The notes: a model not told the origin generated them from the letters alone. Counted from the first letter of the stretch, positions 21,137 to 29,669 are shown. The stretch: DNA of 37,008 bases from CAVAWX01 sp963642995 (GCA_963642995.1 CAVIIZ010000013.1:1-37008); one strand, 5' to 3'. Translations and numbers: made by a program.

Positions 21137-24100
21137 CTAGGAGGCCAGGGCGGCGTAGAGGGTGAAGAGGTGGGCGACGATGGCCTCCTCGTCGCCGGCG
21201 AAGTCCACGCCGTAGGCGGCCTCCACGGCCGTATCGAGGGCGGCGTGCGCGGCGGCCAGGCGCGGGTAGAGGAAGTCGTTTTCGGGGTCGTAGAGGTCGG
21301 CCAGGGTGCATTTTCCGCCCGCCGCATGCGCGTCGTCGATGTAGGAGGCGCGGGCGTCGAGCACCTCCTGGGCGCAGGCCTCGACGCGCGCGCGAACCTC
21401 TGGTGCGACCAGCTCTTCTACCGGGGTGGACAGGGTGTCGGGCGTGGCGCCCGGCCAGGGGAAGCAGTTGTAGACGACACTTGCAGCGTATTGATAATCA
21501 CCTTTCAGCCTGCCGCTTACTATGCGCATCCATGCGTTGTGGAACTGCGATTGCAGCACGCCGTAGTGGTAGAGGGAGCTGCTGGCAATTACGCGAGCCG
21601 CATTGCTGCACAGAACGTCAGCATCGAGAAAGCCCATGGGGATGTACTTGCGCCGTTCGGACGAGGTTTGCGGAACGAGTATCGACTGCTCTTTTGGCAT
21701 GTTCTCCACGTGATAGCGCGTCGGGGTTTCGGCCAGCTTCTGCGTCGGCTTCGACTTGCTGGCCAGGCGAAACTCGCGCACCGCGCGCACCCGTTCCATG
21801 CACCGCGGCATCGCCTTCAGTTGCGCGGGACTCGCATCCCCCAGCCACAATATCCAGCGCCGTTTGCCGTTGATGAACTCGTTGGAGCCCAGGAAGGGGT
21901 GCATGAACGCCTCGGCGGCAGGCTCGGCCTTTAAAAACTCCCCGCGCTCCTCGTCGGTGAAGATGTAGTTGCCGCCGTCGATGGGCTTGTTGCCTATGCC
22001 CATCTCCGGCACCTTGCAAAGCGGCGTGCTGCGCCCGTATATGAAGACGTCGGGCGCGTCCTTCAGGTAGGCGTTGATGTGGCCCGGGTGCAGCTCCTCG
22101 GCCTCCGCGTCCGGCCCTGCGTGGTGGAACAGGCGCAAGACCCGCGTGCCGTCCGCGCCCGCGCTGCCCGCCTCGCCCGCCGCCTCCGCATCCGGCAAAG
22201 GCGCACTGCCCCCTTCACCGTTTCCTCCGCCATCCGCGCCTCCCGCTTCACCGCCGCCCGTGCCCGCGCCCAGCGAGAAGCCGACCACCACCACGAAGAC
22301 GTGCGCCGCGTCGGCGGCCTCGCTGGCCCAGCGGAAGGTGTCGTGCGCGAAGTCGACGCGCACGCCCGCGTCGGCCAGCGGCTTCCAGACGTTTGCCACC
22401 TGCTCGCCTTGGCATATGGAGTTCGTGGATACGAAGGCGGCCCGGATGCGCGGGGCTGCCTGCATGTAGCGGGCGGCCTTCACGTACCAGCCGGCCACGT
22501 AGTCGACGTTGCCGCAGTTTCTCGCGCCGGCAAAGACCGAGGCCAGCTCGGCCTTCTGCTCCTTGCTCTGGTTGCGCGCGCCCAGGAAGGGCGGGTTGCC
22601 CACGATGTAGCCGCACTGCGCGGCGGGCAGCACCTCGTTCCAGTCGGCTGCCAGCGCGTTGGCCTCGCAGATGTTGCCGTTGCTTTTCAGCGGCAGGAAG
22701 TCGAAGCTTGCGCGCAGGATCTCGGCCGTGGCGTCGAGCATCTGCTCTTCGGCTATCCACAGGGCGGTTTTCGCCACGGACACGGCGAAGTCGTTTATCT
22801 CTATGCCGAAGAACTGGTCGATGGACACCTTCACCGTCAGCTCGCCGCCCACGTCGAGCACCGTCTGACCCGCGTTGCGCCCGATGTCGCGCAGGCTCTC
22901 CAGCACGCGGTTTTCCAGCCGGCGCAGGCAGAGGTAGCTTTCCGTGAGGAAGTTGCCCGAGCCGCACGCCGGGTCCAGGATGCGCAGCCCCGCGAGCTTG
23001 TCCTGGAAGGCCAGCAGGCGGCGGCGGCGCGCCCCGTCCGCCTTCTCGCCCTCGATCGCGGCCAGCTCCGCGCGCAAGCCGTCCAGGAACAGCGGGTCGA
23101 CCACCTTGTGGATGTTCTCTATGGAGGTGTAGTGCATCCCGCCCGCGTGGCGCGTGTCCGGGTTCAGGGTGGACTCGAAGACGGCGCCGAAGATGGTGGG
23201 GCTGATCTCGTGCCAGTCGAAGCCGATCGAGGCGTTCAGCAGCAGGCCGTCGCGCATCTGCTCGGTGAACTGCGGGATGACGATGCCCGTCTCGGAGAAC
23301 AGGCCGCCGTTCACGTAGGGAAAGGCCGCCAGCGCCCCGCCCAGGTAGGGGTCGCGCAGGTTTTGCGTGCCGCCGGAGCCGTCGGGCGTGTCGAGCACCT
23401 TGAACAGGTCGAGCAGCGCGGCGCGCGTCTGGGGTGCGGAGAAGCCGCGCAGGTAGTCGCCGAAGGCCTGCTTGCGCATGAGGCCGGCGTCCTCGGCGTA
23501 GAGAAGGAAGACGATGCGCACGATCAAGACGTTCAGGCTGCGCTGCTCTCGGGGGTCGTGGTCGAGGTTTTTGTACTGCCCCTCGAAGGCGCGGTAGAGG
23601 TCGCCCACGATCCGGCCGGCCTTCACCGACAGGTCCTTCTCGCGCACGAGCCGGCTTTGCGAGTCGTCGGTGAAAAACGCGAGCAGGTGCAGCTGCCCGG
23701 GCAGCTCGTCTAGGGTGAAGGAGATGTAGGCCTCGAAGTCGGCGCGGTCCAGGTCGTAGACGCGGAACTCGTCGAAGTTGCAGGTGACGATCCAGCGCGG
23801 GCGGATGGACCCCGGCAGGTTGTCGGCGTACCATTTCGCCTGCTGGAAAGGGGTCTCCGGGCCTGCCTTCCTGCTGCGCACGCTGGCCTCGTCCAGCGAC
23901 ACGCCGCGCCCCTTCATCTCCACCAGCACGCCCATGTCCTCGTAGAAGACGTCGATCTTGCGGCCGCGCACCTTGCGCTCGAACTCCAGCACGCGCGTGG
24001 GGTCGGGCACGCCCAGCACGTCGTGGAGCAGCTCCACCCAGAAGCTGCGCGAGTGCTCCTCTTCCACGCACGGCATGGCCTGCCAGCGCTCCACGAACTC

Positions 24101-24139
24101 CCGCGCCGCCCGCCGCCGCCCGCCTGCGTCCATCTGCAT
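21137..24139 (-). CDS. MmeI-like type II restriction-methylation enzyme
   Basis: The 1,000-residue single-chain protein combines nuclease, methyltransferase and target recognition. The N-terminal PD-(D/E)xK core is Asp63...Glu74-x-Lys76 within VRGRKIDVFYEDMGVLVEMK. A helical spacer follows, then the adenine-methyltransferase domain with motif I DPACGSGNF (389-397) and motif IV NPPF (515-518). The rest holds the recognition domain, including KGDYQYAASVVYNCFPWP. Just after motif IV and the HVFVVVVGFSLG strand there is a Gly/Ala/Glu-rich insertion of about 45 residues. Family enzymes methylate one strand and cut at a distance; the site is unknown. ATG 24139 follows AAAGGAAG. The nuclease core is duplicated at 20183-20341. 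Confidence 0.88.
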   Translation of the reverse strand: MQMDAGGRRRAAREFVERWQAMPCVEEEHSRSFWVELLHDVLGVPDPTRVLEFERKVRGRKIDVFYEDMGVLVEMKGRGVSLDEASVRSRKAGPETPFQQAKWYADNLPGSIRPRWIVTCNFDEFRVYDLDRADFEAYISFTLDELPGQLHLLAFFTDDSQSRLVREKDLSVKAGRIVGDLYRAFEGQYKNLDHDPREQRSLNVLIVRIVFLLYAEDAGLMRKQAFGDYLRGFSAPQTRAALLDLFKVLDTPDGSGGTQNLRDPYLGGALAAFPYVNGGLFSETGIVIPQFTEQMRDGLLLNASIGFDWHEISPTIFGAVFESTLNPDTRHAGGMHYTSIENIHKVVDPLFLDGLRAELAAIEGEKADGARRRRLLAFQDKLAGLRILDPACGSGNFLTESYLCLRRLENRVLESLRDIGRNAGQTVLDVGGELTVKVSIDQFFGIEINDFAVSVAKTALWIAEEQMLDATAEILRASFDFLPLKSNGNICEANALAADWNEVLPAAQCGYIVGNPPFLGARNQSKEQKAELASVFAGARNCGNVDYVAGWYVKAARYMQAAPRIRAAFVSTNSICQGEQVANVWKPLADAGVRVDFAHDTFRWASEAADAAHVFVVVVGFSLGAGTGGGEAGGADGGGNGEGGSAPLPDAEAAGEAGSAGADGTRVLRLFHHAGPDAEAEELHPGHINAYLKDAPDVFIYGRSTPLCKVPEMGIGNKPIDGGNYIFTDEERGEFLKAEPAAEAFMHPFLGSNEFINGKRRWILWLGDASPAQLKAMPRCMERVRAVREFRLASKSKPTQKLAETPTRYHVENMPKEQSILVPQTSSERRKYIPMGFLDADVLCSNAARVIASSSLYHYGVLQSQFHNAWMRIVSGRLKGDYQYAASVVYNCFPWPGATPDTLSTPVEELVAPEVRARVEACAQEVLDARASYIDDAHAAGGKCTLADLYDPENDFLYPRLAAAHAALDTAVEAAYGVDFAGDEEAIVAHLFTLYAALAS
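23815..23973 (-). repeat. 159-bp perfect direct repeat, copy 2
   Basis: This is the original copy inside the restriction enzyme gene (residues about 57-108), identical to 20183-20341. Homologous recombination between the copies would remove 3,632 bp, including the dinJ pair and most of the methyltransferase. Confidence 0.95.
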
Positions 24140-24294
24140 CGCTTCCTTTCTCCTTCGCGCGTCTTCGCACGCGTCTCGCGCTCGCTTTTCGCGTTGCCTT
24201 TTTCGGTGCCCGCGCAGAGCAGCTTACCCGTTCTCCTTTCTGCTCGCCGCCCATTTTTTCTCTTCAGGCCCGGGCAATACGGGGATCCTTCATA

Positions 24295-24312
24295 TGGTAC
24301 AATTTATCGTAC
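24295..24312 (+). promoter_or_regulatory. yefM-yoeB promoter and operator
   Basis: TG-G-TACAAT (24295-24303) is an extended -10. GTACA is repeated 12 bp apart (24297-24301 and 24309-24313), giving an imperfect palindrome like the TGTACA-based operators known for YefM. Confidence 0.55.
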
Positions 24313-24327
24313 AGCAAAGGAGGCATC

Positions 24328-24585
24328 ATGGAAGCAGTCGCCTACTCGACTTTTCGCGGCAACCTGCGCGCCTATCTCGACAAGACGCGCGACGATGCGG
24401 CGCCCATCATGGTCACGAGCAAAGACCCGTCGGCAAACGTCGTGGTCATGAATGCCGCCGAGTACGAGAACCTGGTCGAGAACCTTCACATCCACTCGAA
24501 CGACTATCTCGTCGCCAAGTTGAAGCGGGGCATGGAAGACGTTGCGGCTGGAAAGACCGCGAGCCACGCCCTTGTCGGGGCCTGA
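24328..24585 (+). CDS. yefM: YefM-type antitoxin (Phd/YefM family)
   Basis: The 85-residue protein opens MEAVAYSTFRGNLRAYLDKT, then PIMVTSKDPSANVVVMNAAEYENLVE, the complete Phd/YefM fold that dimerises and binds DNA. The flexible C-terminal part, LVAKLKRGMEDVAAGKTASHAL, is the toxin-binding arm. AAAGGAGG precedes ATG 24328. It lies one base upstream of the yoeB start and presumably represses both genes with YoeB as co-repressor. Confidence 0.92.
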   Translation: MEAVAYSTFRGNLRAYLDKTRDDAAPIMVTSKDPSANVVVMNAAEYENLVENLHIHSNDYLVAKLKRGMEDVAAGKTASHALVGA

Positions 24586-24586
24586 G

Positions 24587-24841
24587 ATGGAGCTTCGCTG
24601 GACACAGGACGCGTGGGACGACTATCTGTGGTGGCAGGGCAGGGACAAGAAAACGCTTAAACGCGTCAACTTGCTGGTGAAAGACGTGATGCGCTCGCCG
24701 TTTCGGGGAATCGGCAAGCCCGAGCCCCTGCGCGGCGACTTGAGCGGGGCATGGTCGAGAAGGATAGACGCGGCAAACCGCCTCGTTTACATGCCCGCGG
24801 ATGGCGCGGTGGTCATCCTGTCCGCAAAGGACCACTATTGA
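24587..24841 (+). CDS. yoeB: YoeB toxin (mRNA interferase)
   Basis: The 84-residue protein has the YoeB hallmarks: LRWTQDAWDDYLWWQ at the start, KRVNLLVKDVMRSPFRGIGKPEPLRGDLSG with the catalytic Glu, WSRRIDAANRLVY with the catalytic Arg, and the essential C-terminal His-Tyr (KDHY). YoeB binds the ribosome and cuts mRNA near start codons. ATG 24587 is one base after the yefM stop. All key residues are intact, so the pair looks functional. Confidence 0.93.
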   Translation: MELRWTQDAWDDYLWWQGRDKKTLKRVNLLVKDVMRSPFRGIGKPEPLRGDLSGAWSRRIDAANRLVYMPADGAVVILSAKDHY

Positions 24842-25253
24842 TCCACTTTTGCCATGTTTCCCAAGCTTTGCATCGGGATAGCGTCCATGCCGCACCTCCG
24901 TTTCACCGAAAAGATTGTGCCTGCGCCGGCGCCCGGCCCTGCGCCTTGTCGGCCGAAAAGCGCGTGTCCTGCCCGCCGGATGATGCTCCGCGTTCATCTG
25001 CAAGGCGGCGACGGCGTGCCTGCAGCGCGCTTTCGAGGCGCTTGGGGCAGCGCGCGCTTCTCTATCTTGTCATGGGATAAACCTTGAAAACCCGGCATGC
25101 GCGGATGACGGAAGCGGGCGTGGGCGCGGACGCGGGCGCGGGTTTGCGCCGCGGTGTGGACTTTATGGAGAATCCGGCTTTTACGCTAAGGTGTACGGAC
25201 TTTGGGGCGCATGCGGCGGGTCGCGGCGCGCGTCCTGCGTGAAGGAGGCTTGA
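24842..25253. other. 412-bp gap with no recognised gene
   Basis: GC-rich and lacking convincing codon structure. It contains a stretch of imperfect GGGCGCGG repeats (about 25117-25145) and, just before the next gene, an AAGGAGG ribosome site (25242-25248). I found no match to the c-di-AMP riboswitch often seen before cell-wall hydrolase genes. Confidence 0.5.
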
Positions 25254-26414
25254 TTGCCGTCGCTTGCACATAGGAAACGCTTTGCCGGATGGACGACGCT
25301 TGCCTTGTCGTGCGCTTTGTCCGCGGTGCTCGCGGCGGGCGGCCTGCTTGTGCCGGGTGCCGCGCAGGCCACGGGGGAGCAGTCGCAAAACGAGGCGCAG
25401 ACCTCCGACGCCGTCTCGGATCTGGAGCGAAAGGTGCGAGAAAGCGCGAGCGCCTACGACGCGGCGGTGGCCCACCAAGACGAGCTGGCCTCGCAGATCT
25501 CCGAGTTGAACGCGAAGATCTCCGATTTGGAGGAGAAGCTGCCGGCGCAGCAGGAGGAATGCAACGAGAGCCTCGTGGCGCTCTACAAATACTCCTACGA
25601 CTCCGGCTCGGTCGTGCAGATGCTCATCGACTCGAAGTCCATCGTCGACATGCTCGCGCTGATCGACCAGTACAACTGGGTGATCGACTACAACGTGGAC
25701 GCGATCATGCAGACCGCGCAGATGAAAAACGAGCTCGAGTCGTCGCGCACGCAGCTTGCCGGCGACAAGGCGGCGGCGGATGCGGCGGCAAGCGACGCGG
25801 CCAGCGCGCTGTCGAGCGCGAAAGAGGCGCGGCAGAAGGCGGCCGAGGAGGCCGCGGCCAAGCAGAAGGCCGAAGCCGAGGCGGCGACCGTGCAAAAGCA
25901 GAACGCAGAGCAGGAGGCCCAGGCGGCGGCGGCCTCGGGAGACGCGCAGGGCGTGGCACGCGCGCAAAGCGCGGCGGCGGCTGCGTCGGCTGCAGAGCAA
26001 GCCGCTAGCGGCGGCGGCTCGTCGGCCGGCAACGTGGACTGGTCGTCGGACAAGACCGCCTTCGTGAACGAGTGGGCGCCGCGCATCGACTCCTATTTGT
26101 CGGGCTCGCCCACCGCCGGCACCGGCAAGTACTATGCGGCGGCCGCCTGGGACAACGGAGTGGACCCGCGCTGGGCGCCTGCCATATCGTGCATCGAGAG
26201 CACCAAGGGCGCCTATTGCTTCCGCTCGCACAACGCCTGGGGCTACGGCGGCTCGGGCTTCTCGTCGTGGGAAGAGGGCATCAACACCGTGGTGCGCGGG
26301 CTGGGCGGCTCGCTGTACGGCGGGCACCTCACGCAAAAGGCGGCGCAGACCTATTGCCCGCCCACCTGGCAGGACTGGTACGCCAACGTCTCGTCGGAAA
26401 TGAGCAAGATATAG
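25254..26414 (+). CDS. Secreted cell-wall hydrolase with coiled coil and lysozyme-like domain
   Basis: The 386-residue protein has a Sec signal (basic start, then LALSCALSAVLAAGGLLVPG, likely cleaved after AQA near residue 40). A long coiled coil (about 50-235) resembles the CwlO/PcsB regulatory region, with an Ala/Lys/Glu-rich second half. The C-terminal domain (260-386) reads YYAAAAWDNGVDPRWAPAIS, then CIESTKGAYCF, NAWGYGGSGFSSWEEGI. This looks lysozyme/transglycosylase-like, with Glu in C-I-E-S the likely catalyst. It would cleave peptidoglycan, perhaps held inactive by the coiled coil. TTG 25254 is the start because AAGGAGG lies 5 bases ahead; no ATG is suitably placed. Confidence 0.75.
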   Translation: MPSLAHRKRFAGWTTLALSCALSAVLAAGGLLVPGAAQATGEQSQNEAQTSDAVSDLERKVRESASAYDAAVAHQDELASQISELNAKISDLEEKLPAQQEECNESLVALYKYSYDSGSVVQMLIDSKSIVDMLALIDQYNWVIDYNVDAIMQTAQMKNELESSRTQLAGDKAAADAAASDAASALSSAKEARQKAAEEAAAKQKAEAEAATVQKQNAEQEAQAAAASGDAQGVARAQSAAAAASAAEQAASGGGSSAGNVDWSSDKTAFVNEWAPRIDSYLSGSPTAGTGKYYAAAAWDNGVDPRWAPAISCIESTKGAYCFRSHNAWGYGGSGFSSWEEGINTVVRGLGGSLYGGHLTQKAAQTYCPPTWQDWYANVSSEMSKI

Positions 26415-26476
26415 CTTTTCCGATTCCCTGCTGCGGCCGTTCGCGCTTGTGGCATAATGTGACGGCTTTGGCACGT

Positions 26477-26553
26477 GTCCCCATCGTCTAGCGGTTCAGG
26501 ACGCCGCCCCTTCAAGGCGGAGATCGCGGGTTCGAATCCCGCTGGGGGCACCA
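26477..26553 (+). tRNA. tRNA-Glu (anticodon UUC), CCA encoded
   Basis: It folds as a cloverleaf: acceptor GTCCCCA/TGGGGGC, D arm GTCT...GGAC, anticodon stem CCGCC/GGCGG, T arm GCGGG-TTCGAAT-CCCGC, discriminator A and CCA. The 7-nt anticodon loop is CCTTCAA, which puts UUC at 34-36 but C at position 33, where U is nearly universal. The identity follows strong overall similarity to bacterial tRNA-Glu. The last 22 bases, running past CCA, are repeated at 26704-26725. Confidence 0.85.
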
Positions 26554-26557
26554 TTTC
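26536..26557 (+). repeat. 22-bp direct repeat at the tRNA 3' end, left copy
   Basis: Runs from within the T arm through CCA to ATTTC, and is identical to 26704-26725 (offset 168). A duplicated tRNA 3' end is the usual footprint of site-specific integration. Confidence 0.85.
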
Positions 26558-26725
26558 AGGCAGCAAAGGTCGACTCCAGCGGGATTCGAACCCCGAGGGG
26601 GCGCGACAGCCCGGTGGGCTGTCGCGGGCCTGGGCGACGGGCGCCAGCCCGGCGCGCAGGCCGCAGGCGATGCGCAGCGCCCGCCAGGGCGCGAGCAGGC
26701 GCCATCCCGCTGGGGGCACCATTTC
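26558..26725 (+). mobile_element. 168-bp att-flanked remnant beside tRNA-Glu
   Basis: Bounded by the 22-bp duplications, the insert carries no open frame of note. It contains an inverted near-copy of the tRNA T arm (26579-26594, against 26526-26542) and a perfect 11-bp stem with 3-nt loop (26602-26626, GCGACAGCCC-GGT). The right end is very GC-rich with further inverted repeats around GGCGCC. It could be what is left of an integrated element after deletion, or a small non-autonomous element. No integrase is near. Confidence 0.45.
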
Positions 26726-26765
26726 CTCTCCGCCCTTTCTCACCCGACACGAAACGGAGCGCGGC

Positions 26766-27596
26766 ATGACCACCATCATCACCAAGCACAACATCCGCGA
26801 GGCGGCAGACGCGATACGCGCCGCGGTTCCGGGGTGCGCCCCGCGCGCCGCCGTCGTCTTGGGCTCGGGCATGCAGAGCTTCGGCGACGCCATCTCCGGT
26901 GCGGTCGAGCTGCCCTACACCGAGGTGCCGCACATGGTTCCCTCGACGGCGCCCGGCCACAAGGGCCGCTTTTTGTTCGGCGAGGTCGCGGGCGTGCCCA
27001 TCGTGTGCATGCAGGGCCGCCTGCACGCCTACGAGGGCTATTCCGCCGACCAGATCGCCTTTCCCGTCTTCGTGATGAAGGAGCTGGGCATCGAGGCCCT
27101 CGTCGTCACCAACGCGGCCGGCGGCATCGACCCTTCCTACAACGTGGGCGACGTCATGCTCATCGACGACCAGATCAACATGCTGGGCATGGACCCGTGC
27201 ATCGGATGGACCGACCCCGAGGTCGGCCCGCGCTTCTTCGACATGACGCATGCTTTCTCGCCCGAGCTGAAGGAAGCCGCGATTTCCGCCGCCGCCGAGT
27301 GCGGGGTCGTCTTGCGCCGCGGCGTCTACATCGCAGAGCCCGGCCCGTCGTTCGAGACTCCGGCCGAGATCGCCGCATTTGCCGCCATGGGCGCCGACGC
27401 GGTGGGCATGTCCACCGTCCTCGAGGTGGTCGCGGCGGCAAACCAGCAAATCCCCACCTTGGGGCTCTCGCTCATAAGCAACCCCGCGGCGGGCGTGGCA
27501 GGCGAGCCGCTCGACATGGACGACGTGGCGCGTGCGGCGGCCATCGCGGCCGGCAACATCACGAAGCTCGTCATCGCCGTCATGGCGCGCCTCTAG
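26766..27596 (+). CDS. punA: Purine nucleoside phosphorylase
   Basis: The 276-residue protein is a trimeric (family 2) phosphorylase that splits inosine/guanosine into base and ribose 1-phosphate. Visible motifs are the phosphate loop VVLGSGMQSFGD, PSTAPGHKGRFLFGE, CMQGRLHAYEGY, VVTNAAGGIDPSY, VYIAEPGPSFETPAE with the base-contacting Glu, and GMSTVLEVVAA followed by LISNPAAGV. Deoxy substrates are also possible. The GGAG ahead of ATG 26766 sets the start. The gene is just downstream of the tRNA-flanked insert, whose right repeat ends 40 bases before it, so the insert may have changed its promoter. Confidence 0.92.
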   Translation: MTTIITKHNIREAADAIRAAVPGCAPRAAVVLGSGMQSFGDAISGAVELPYTEVPHMVPSTAPGHKGRFLFGEVAGVPIVCMQGRLHAYEGYSADQIAFPVFVMKELGIEALVVTNAAGGIDPSYNVGDVMLIDDQINMLGMDPCIGWTDPEVGPRFFDMTHAFSPELKEAAISAAAECGVVLRRGVYIAEPGPSFETPAEIAAFAAMGADAVGMSTVLEVVAAANQQIPTLGLSLISNPAAGVAGEPLDMDDVARAAAIAAGNITKLVIAVMARL

Positions 27597-27760
27597 CCTT
27601 CCCTCGCCCCTATCCGCCCGCTGCCTTCCTCTCCGCCCGCCCGGCGCATGCCGGGTGCCCGCCGCGGTGCTACGATGCCGTGCCGACGCGGTGAAACGCC
27701 GCGCGGCGCCACGGGGCGTCGCGTCGGCACGCCGGAGCGGGGGAGAGGAGCTTGCACGCC

Positions 27761-29059
27761 ATGGCACGCTACGACGAGATGGGCAGCGACGAGCTGCAGG
27801 CCTTGCACGAGGCACTGCTCGCGGAGTTCGAGGAGGCGCGCGCGGCCGGCCTCGACTTGAACATGGCACGGGGCAAGCCCGGCTCCGAGCAGCTCGACCT
27901 CGTCATGCCCATGCTCGACGTGCTGGACTCGCACGCGTCGTTTCTCGCAGAAGACGGCAGCGACGTGCGCAACTACGGCGGCCTGGCCGGATTGCCCGAG
28001 GCGCGCCGCCTGATGGGCAGCCTCGTCGGCGCCGCCCCCGAGCAGACCATCGTGGGCGGCAACTCCTCGTTGTCCCTCATGCACGACACGGTGGCCCGCG
28101 GCATGACGCACGGTTTCGCCGGGTGCAGGCCATGGGGGCGCCAAGACGGCGTCGCCTTCATCTGCCCGTCTCCGGGCTACGACCGCCACTTCGCCATCTG
28201 CGAGCGTTTCGGCATCCGCATGCTGCCCGTGCCCATGCGCGAGGACGGCCCGGACATGGACGCGGTGGAGGAGCTCGTGAAAAATCCGCAGGTGAAGGGC
28301 ATGTGGTGCGTGCCGCTCTACAGCAACCCGCAGGGATACGTCTACAGTGCCGAGACCGTGGCGCGCATCGCGGCCCTGAAGCCCGCCGCGCCGGATTTCC
28401 GCGTGTTTTGGGACAACGCGTATTGCGTGCACCACCTGGCAGACGACGCGGCCGAACAGGCGAGCATCCCCGACATCCTCGACGCGTGCGCGAAGGCCGG
28501 CAACCCCGACCTCGTCTTCGAGTTCTGCTCCACCAGCAAGATCACGTTTCCGGGGGCGGGCATCTCGGCCTTCGCCGGCAGCGAGGCAAACGTCGCCGAG
28601 GCGCTGGCCGCGATGTCTGTCCAGAGCATTTCGGCCGACAAGGTGAACCAGCTGCGCCACGTGCGCTTCTTGAAGGACGCCGACGGCGTGGCGGCGCTCA
28701 TGCGCGCGCACGCGGCCAAGTTGCGCCCGCGTTTCGAGGCCGTCGAGCAGGCGCTGGCCGACAAGCTGGGCGCGGCGGGCGCGGGCTCGTGGACGCATCC
28801 GAAAGGCGGCTATTTCATCAGCTTCCAGGCGCCGAGGGGATGCGCGCGCGAGATCGTGGCGCGTTGCGCCGAGGCGGGGGTGAAGCTGACGGCGGCCGGC
28901 GCGACCTGGCCGTACGGCGAAGACCCCGACGACAGCAACATCCGCCTCGCGCCGAGCTATCCGTCGCTTGCCGAGCTGGAGCAGGCGGTGGGGGTGTTCA
29001 CCTTGTGCGTGCGGCTCGTGGCCATCGAGCATCTGCTGGCCGAGCGCGGCCGGGGCTAG
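27761..29059 (+). CDS. Aspartate aminotransferase, Rv3722c-type
   Basis: The 432-residue PLP enzyme starts MARYDEMGSDELQALHEALL and continues LDLNMARGKPGSEQLDL, VRNYGGLAGLPEARRLMGSL, GGNSSLSLMHDTVARG, a PLP-anchoring FWDNAYCVHHL and STSKITFPGAGISAFAGS, whose Lys would carry PLP. This pattern is the Asp_aminotransf family typified by Mycobacterium tuberculosis Rv3722c, the main aspartate aminotransferase there. It would link aspartate and glutamate pools. ATG 27761 is about 10 bases after GAGAGGAG; a TTG at 27752 is less likely. No terminator is clear. Confidence 0.88.
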   Translation: MARYDEMGSDELQALHEALLAEFEEARAAGLDLNMARGKPGSEQLDLVMPMLDVLDSHASFLAEDGSDVRNYGGLAGLPEARRLMGSLVGAAPEQTIVGGNSSLSLMHDTVARGMTHGFAGCRPWGRQDGVAFICPSPGYDRHFAICERFGIRMLPVPMREDGPDMDAVEELVKNPQVKGMWCVPLYSNPQGYVYSAETVARIAALKPAAPDFRVFWDNAYCVHHLADDAAEQASIPDILDACAKAGNPDLVFEFCSTSKITFPGAGISAFAGSEANVAEALAAMSVQSISADKVNQLRHVRFLKDADGVAALMRAHAAKLRPRFEAVEQALADKLGAAGAGSWTHPKGGYFISFQAPRGCAREIVARCAEAGVKLTAAGATWPYGEDPDDSNIRLAPSYPSLAELEQAVGVFTLCVRLVAIEHLLAERGRG

Positions 29060-29108
29060 GGGCGCGGCATGCGTCGCGACTTGCCGCGGGAGGGCGAGAC
29101 CGGCGCGG

Positions 29109-29669
29109 CTAGGAGCGCTTCTTCTTGCCCGTCTCGCCGCCGTGCGTGACGAAGTCCTCGGGTTTCACGTCCTCGACGAACTTGTGGAACTCCTCCATCT
29201 CGACGCCGCGGTCGCCGCCGGGGACGGCAAAGGAGCGCGGCGCGCCCGCCGCCTGCAAGACGGACTCCTCGACGAACAGCGGCGCGTCGGCGCGGATGGC
29301 CAAGGCGATGGCGTCGCTGGGGCGGGCGTCCACGCGCGTGAACATGCCGTTTGCGCAGCGCAGGTACACGGTGGCGAAGAAAGTGCTGCCCTCCACGCGG
29401 TCGATGATGACGCGGCTGACCGAGCCGCCCAGCGCGCGCAGCAGGTTGTTCGCCATCTCGTGCGTGAGCGGACGCGGCGGCTGGCGCTCCTCGAGCGCGG
29501 CGGCGATGGCGGAGGACTCGGAGACGCCCACGACGATGGGCAGCACGCTGTCGGCGGGGATGTCGGCGGCCTTGACGGCCTCCTCGGATTTGGACACGGG
29601 GCGCAGCGTGACGATGGAGGGCATGGGCGGAAAGCCCACCATGAGCGATTCGATGTTCATGCCGATCAT
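29109..29669 (-). CDS. Bifunctional nuclease family protein (DUF151)
   Basis: The 186-residue protein has the BFN/DUF151 domain (about 25-135): LPIVVGVSESSAIAAALE, RPLTHEMANNLLRALG, VIIDRVEGSTFFATVYLR, and VDARPSDAIALAIRADAPLFVEE. Plant members show DNase/RNase activity; the bacterial role is unclear. A short charged tail ending in GKKKRS follows. ATG 29669 comes after GGGAGG. It converges with the aminotransferase gene. Confidence 0.88.
   Translation of the reverse strand: MIGMNIESLMVGFPPMPSIVTLRPVSKSEEAVKAADIPADSVLPIVVGVSESSAIAAALEERQPPRPLTHEMANNLLRALGGSVSRVIIDRVEGSTFFATVYLRCANGMFTRVDARPSDAIALAIRADAPLFVEESVLQAAGAPRSFAVPGGDRGVEMEEFHKFVEDVKPEDFVTHGGETGKKKRS

Noticed and set aside
20183..23973. 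CRISPR array
   Set aside because: Repeats in the window are pairs or short tandems without regular spacers of 30-40 bp, and no cas gene is present.
25100..25253. c-di-AMP riboswitch before the cell-wall hydrolase
   Set aside because: The gene type made this plausible, but the conserved core sequences of that riboswitch were not found.
26477..26553. Selenocysteine or suppressor tRNA (anticodon UCA)
   Set aside because: A shifted loop reading CTTCAAG would give UCA, but it breaks the 5-bp anticodon stem, and the gene lacks the long variable and acceptor arms of tRNA-Sec.
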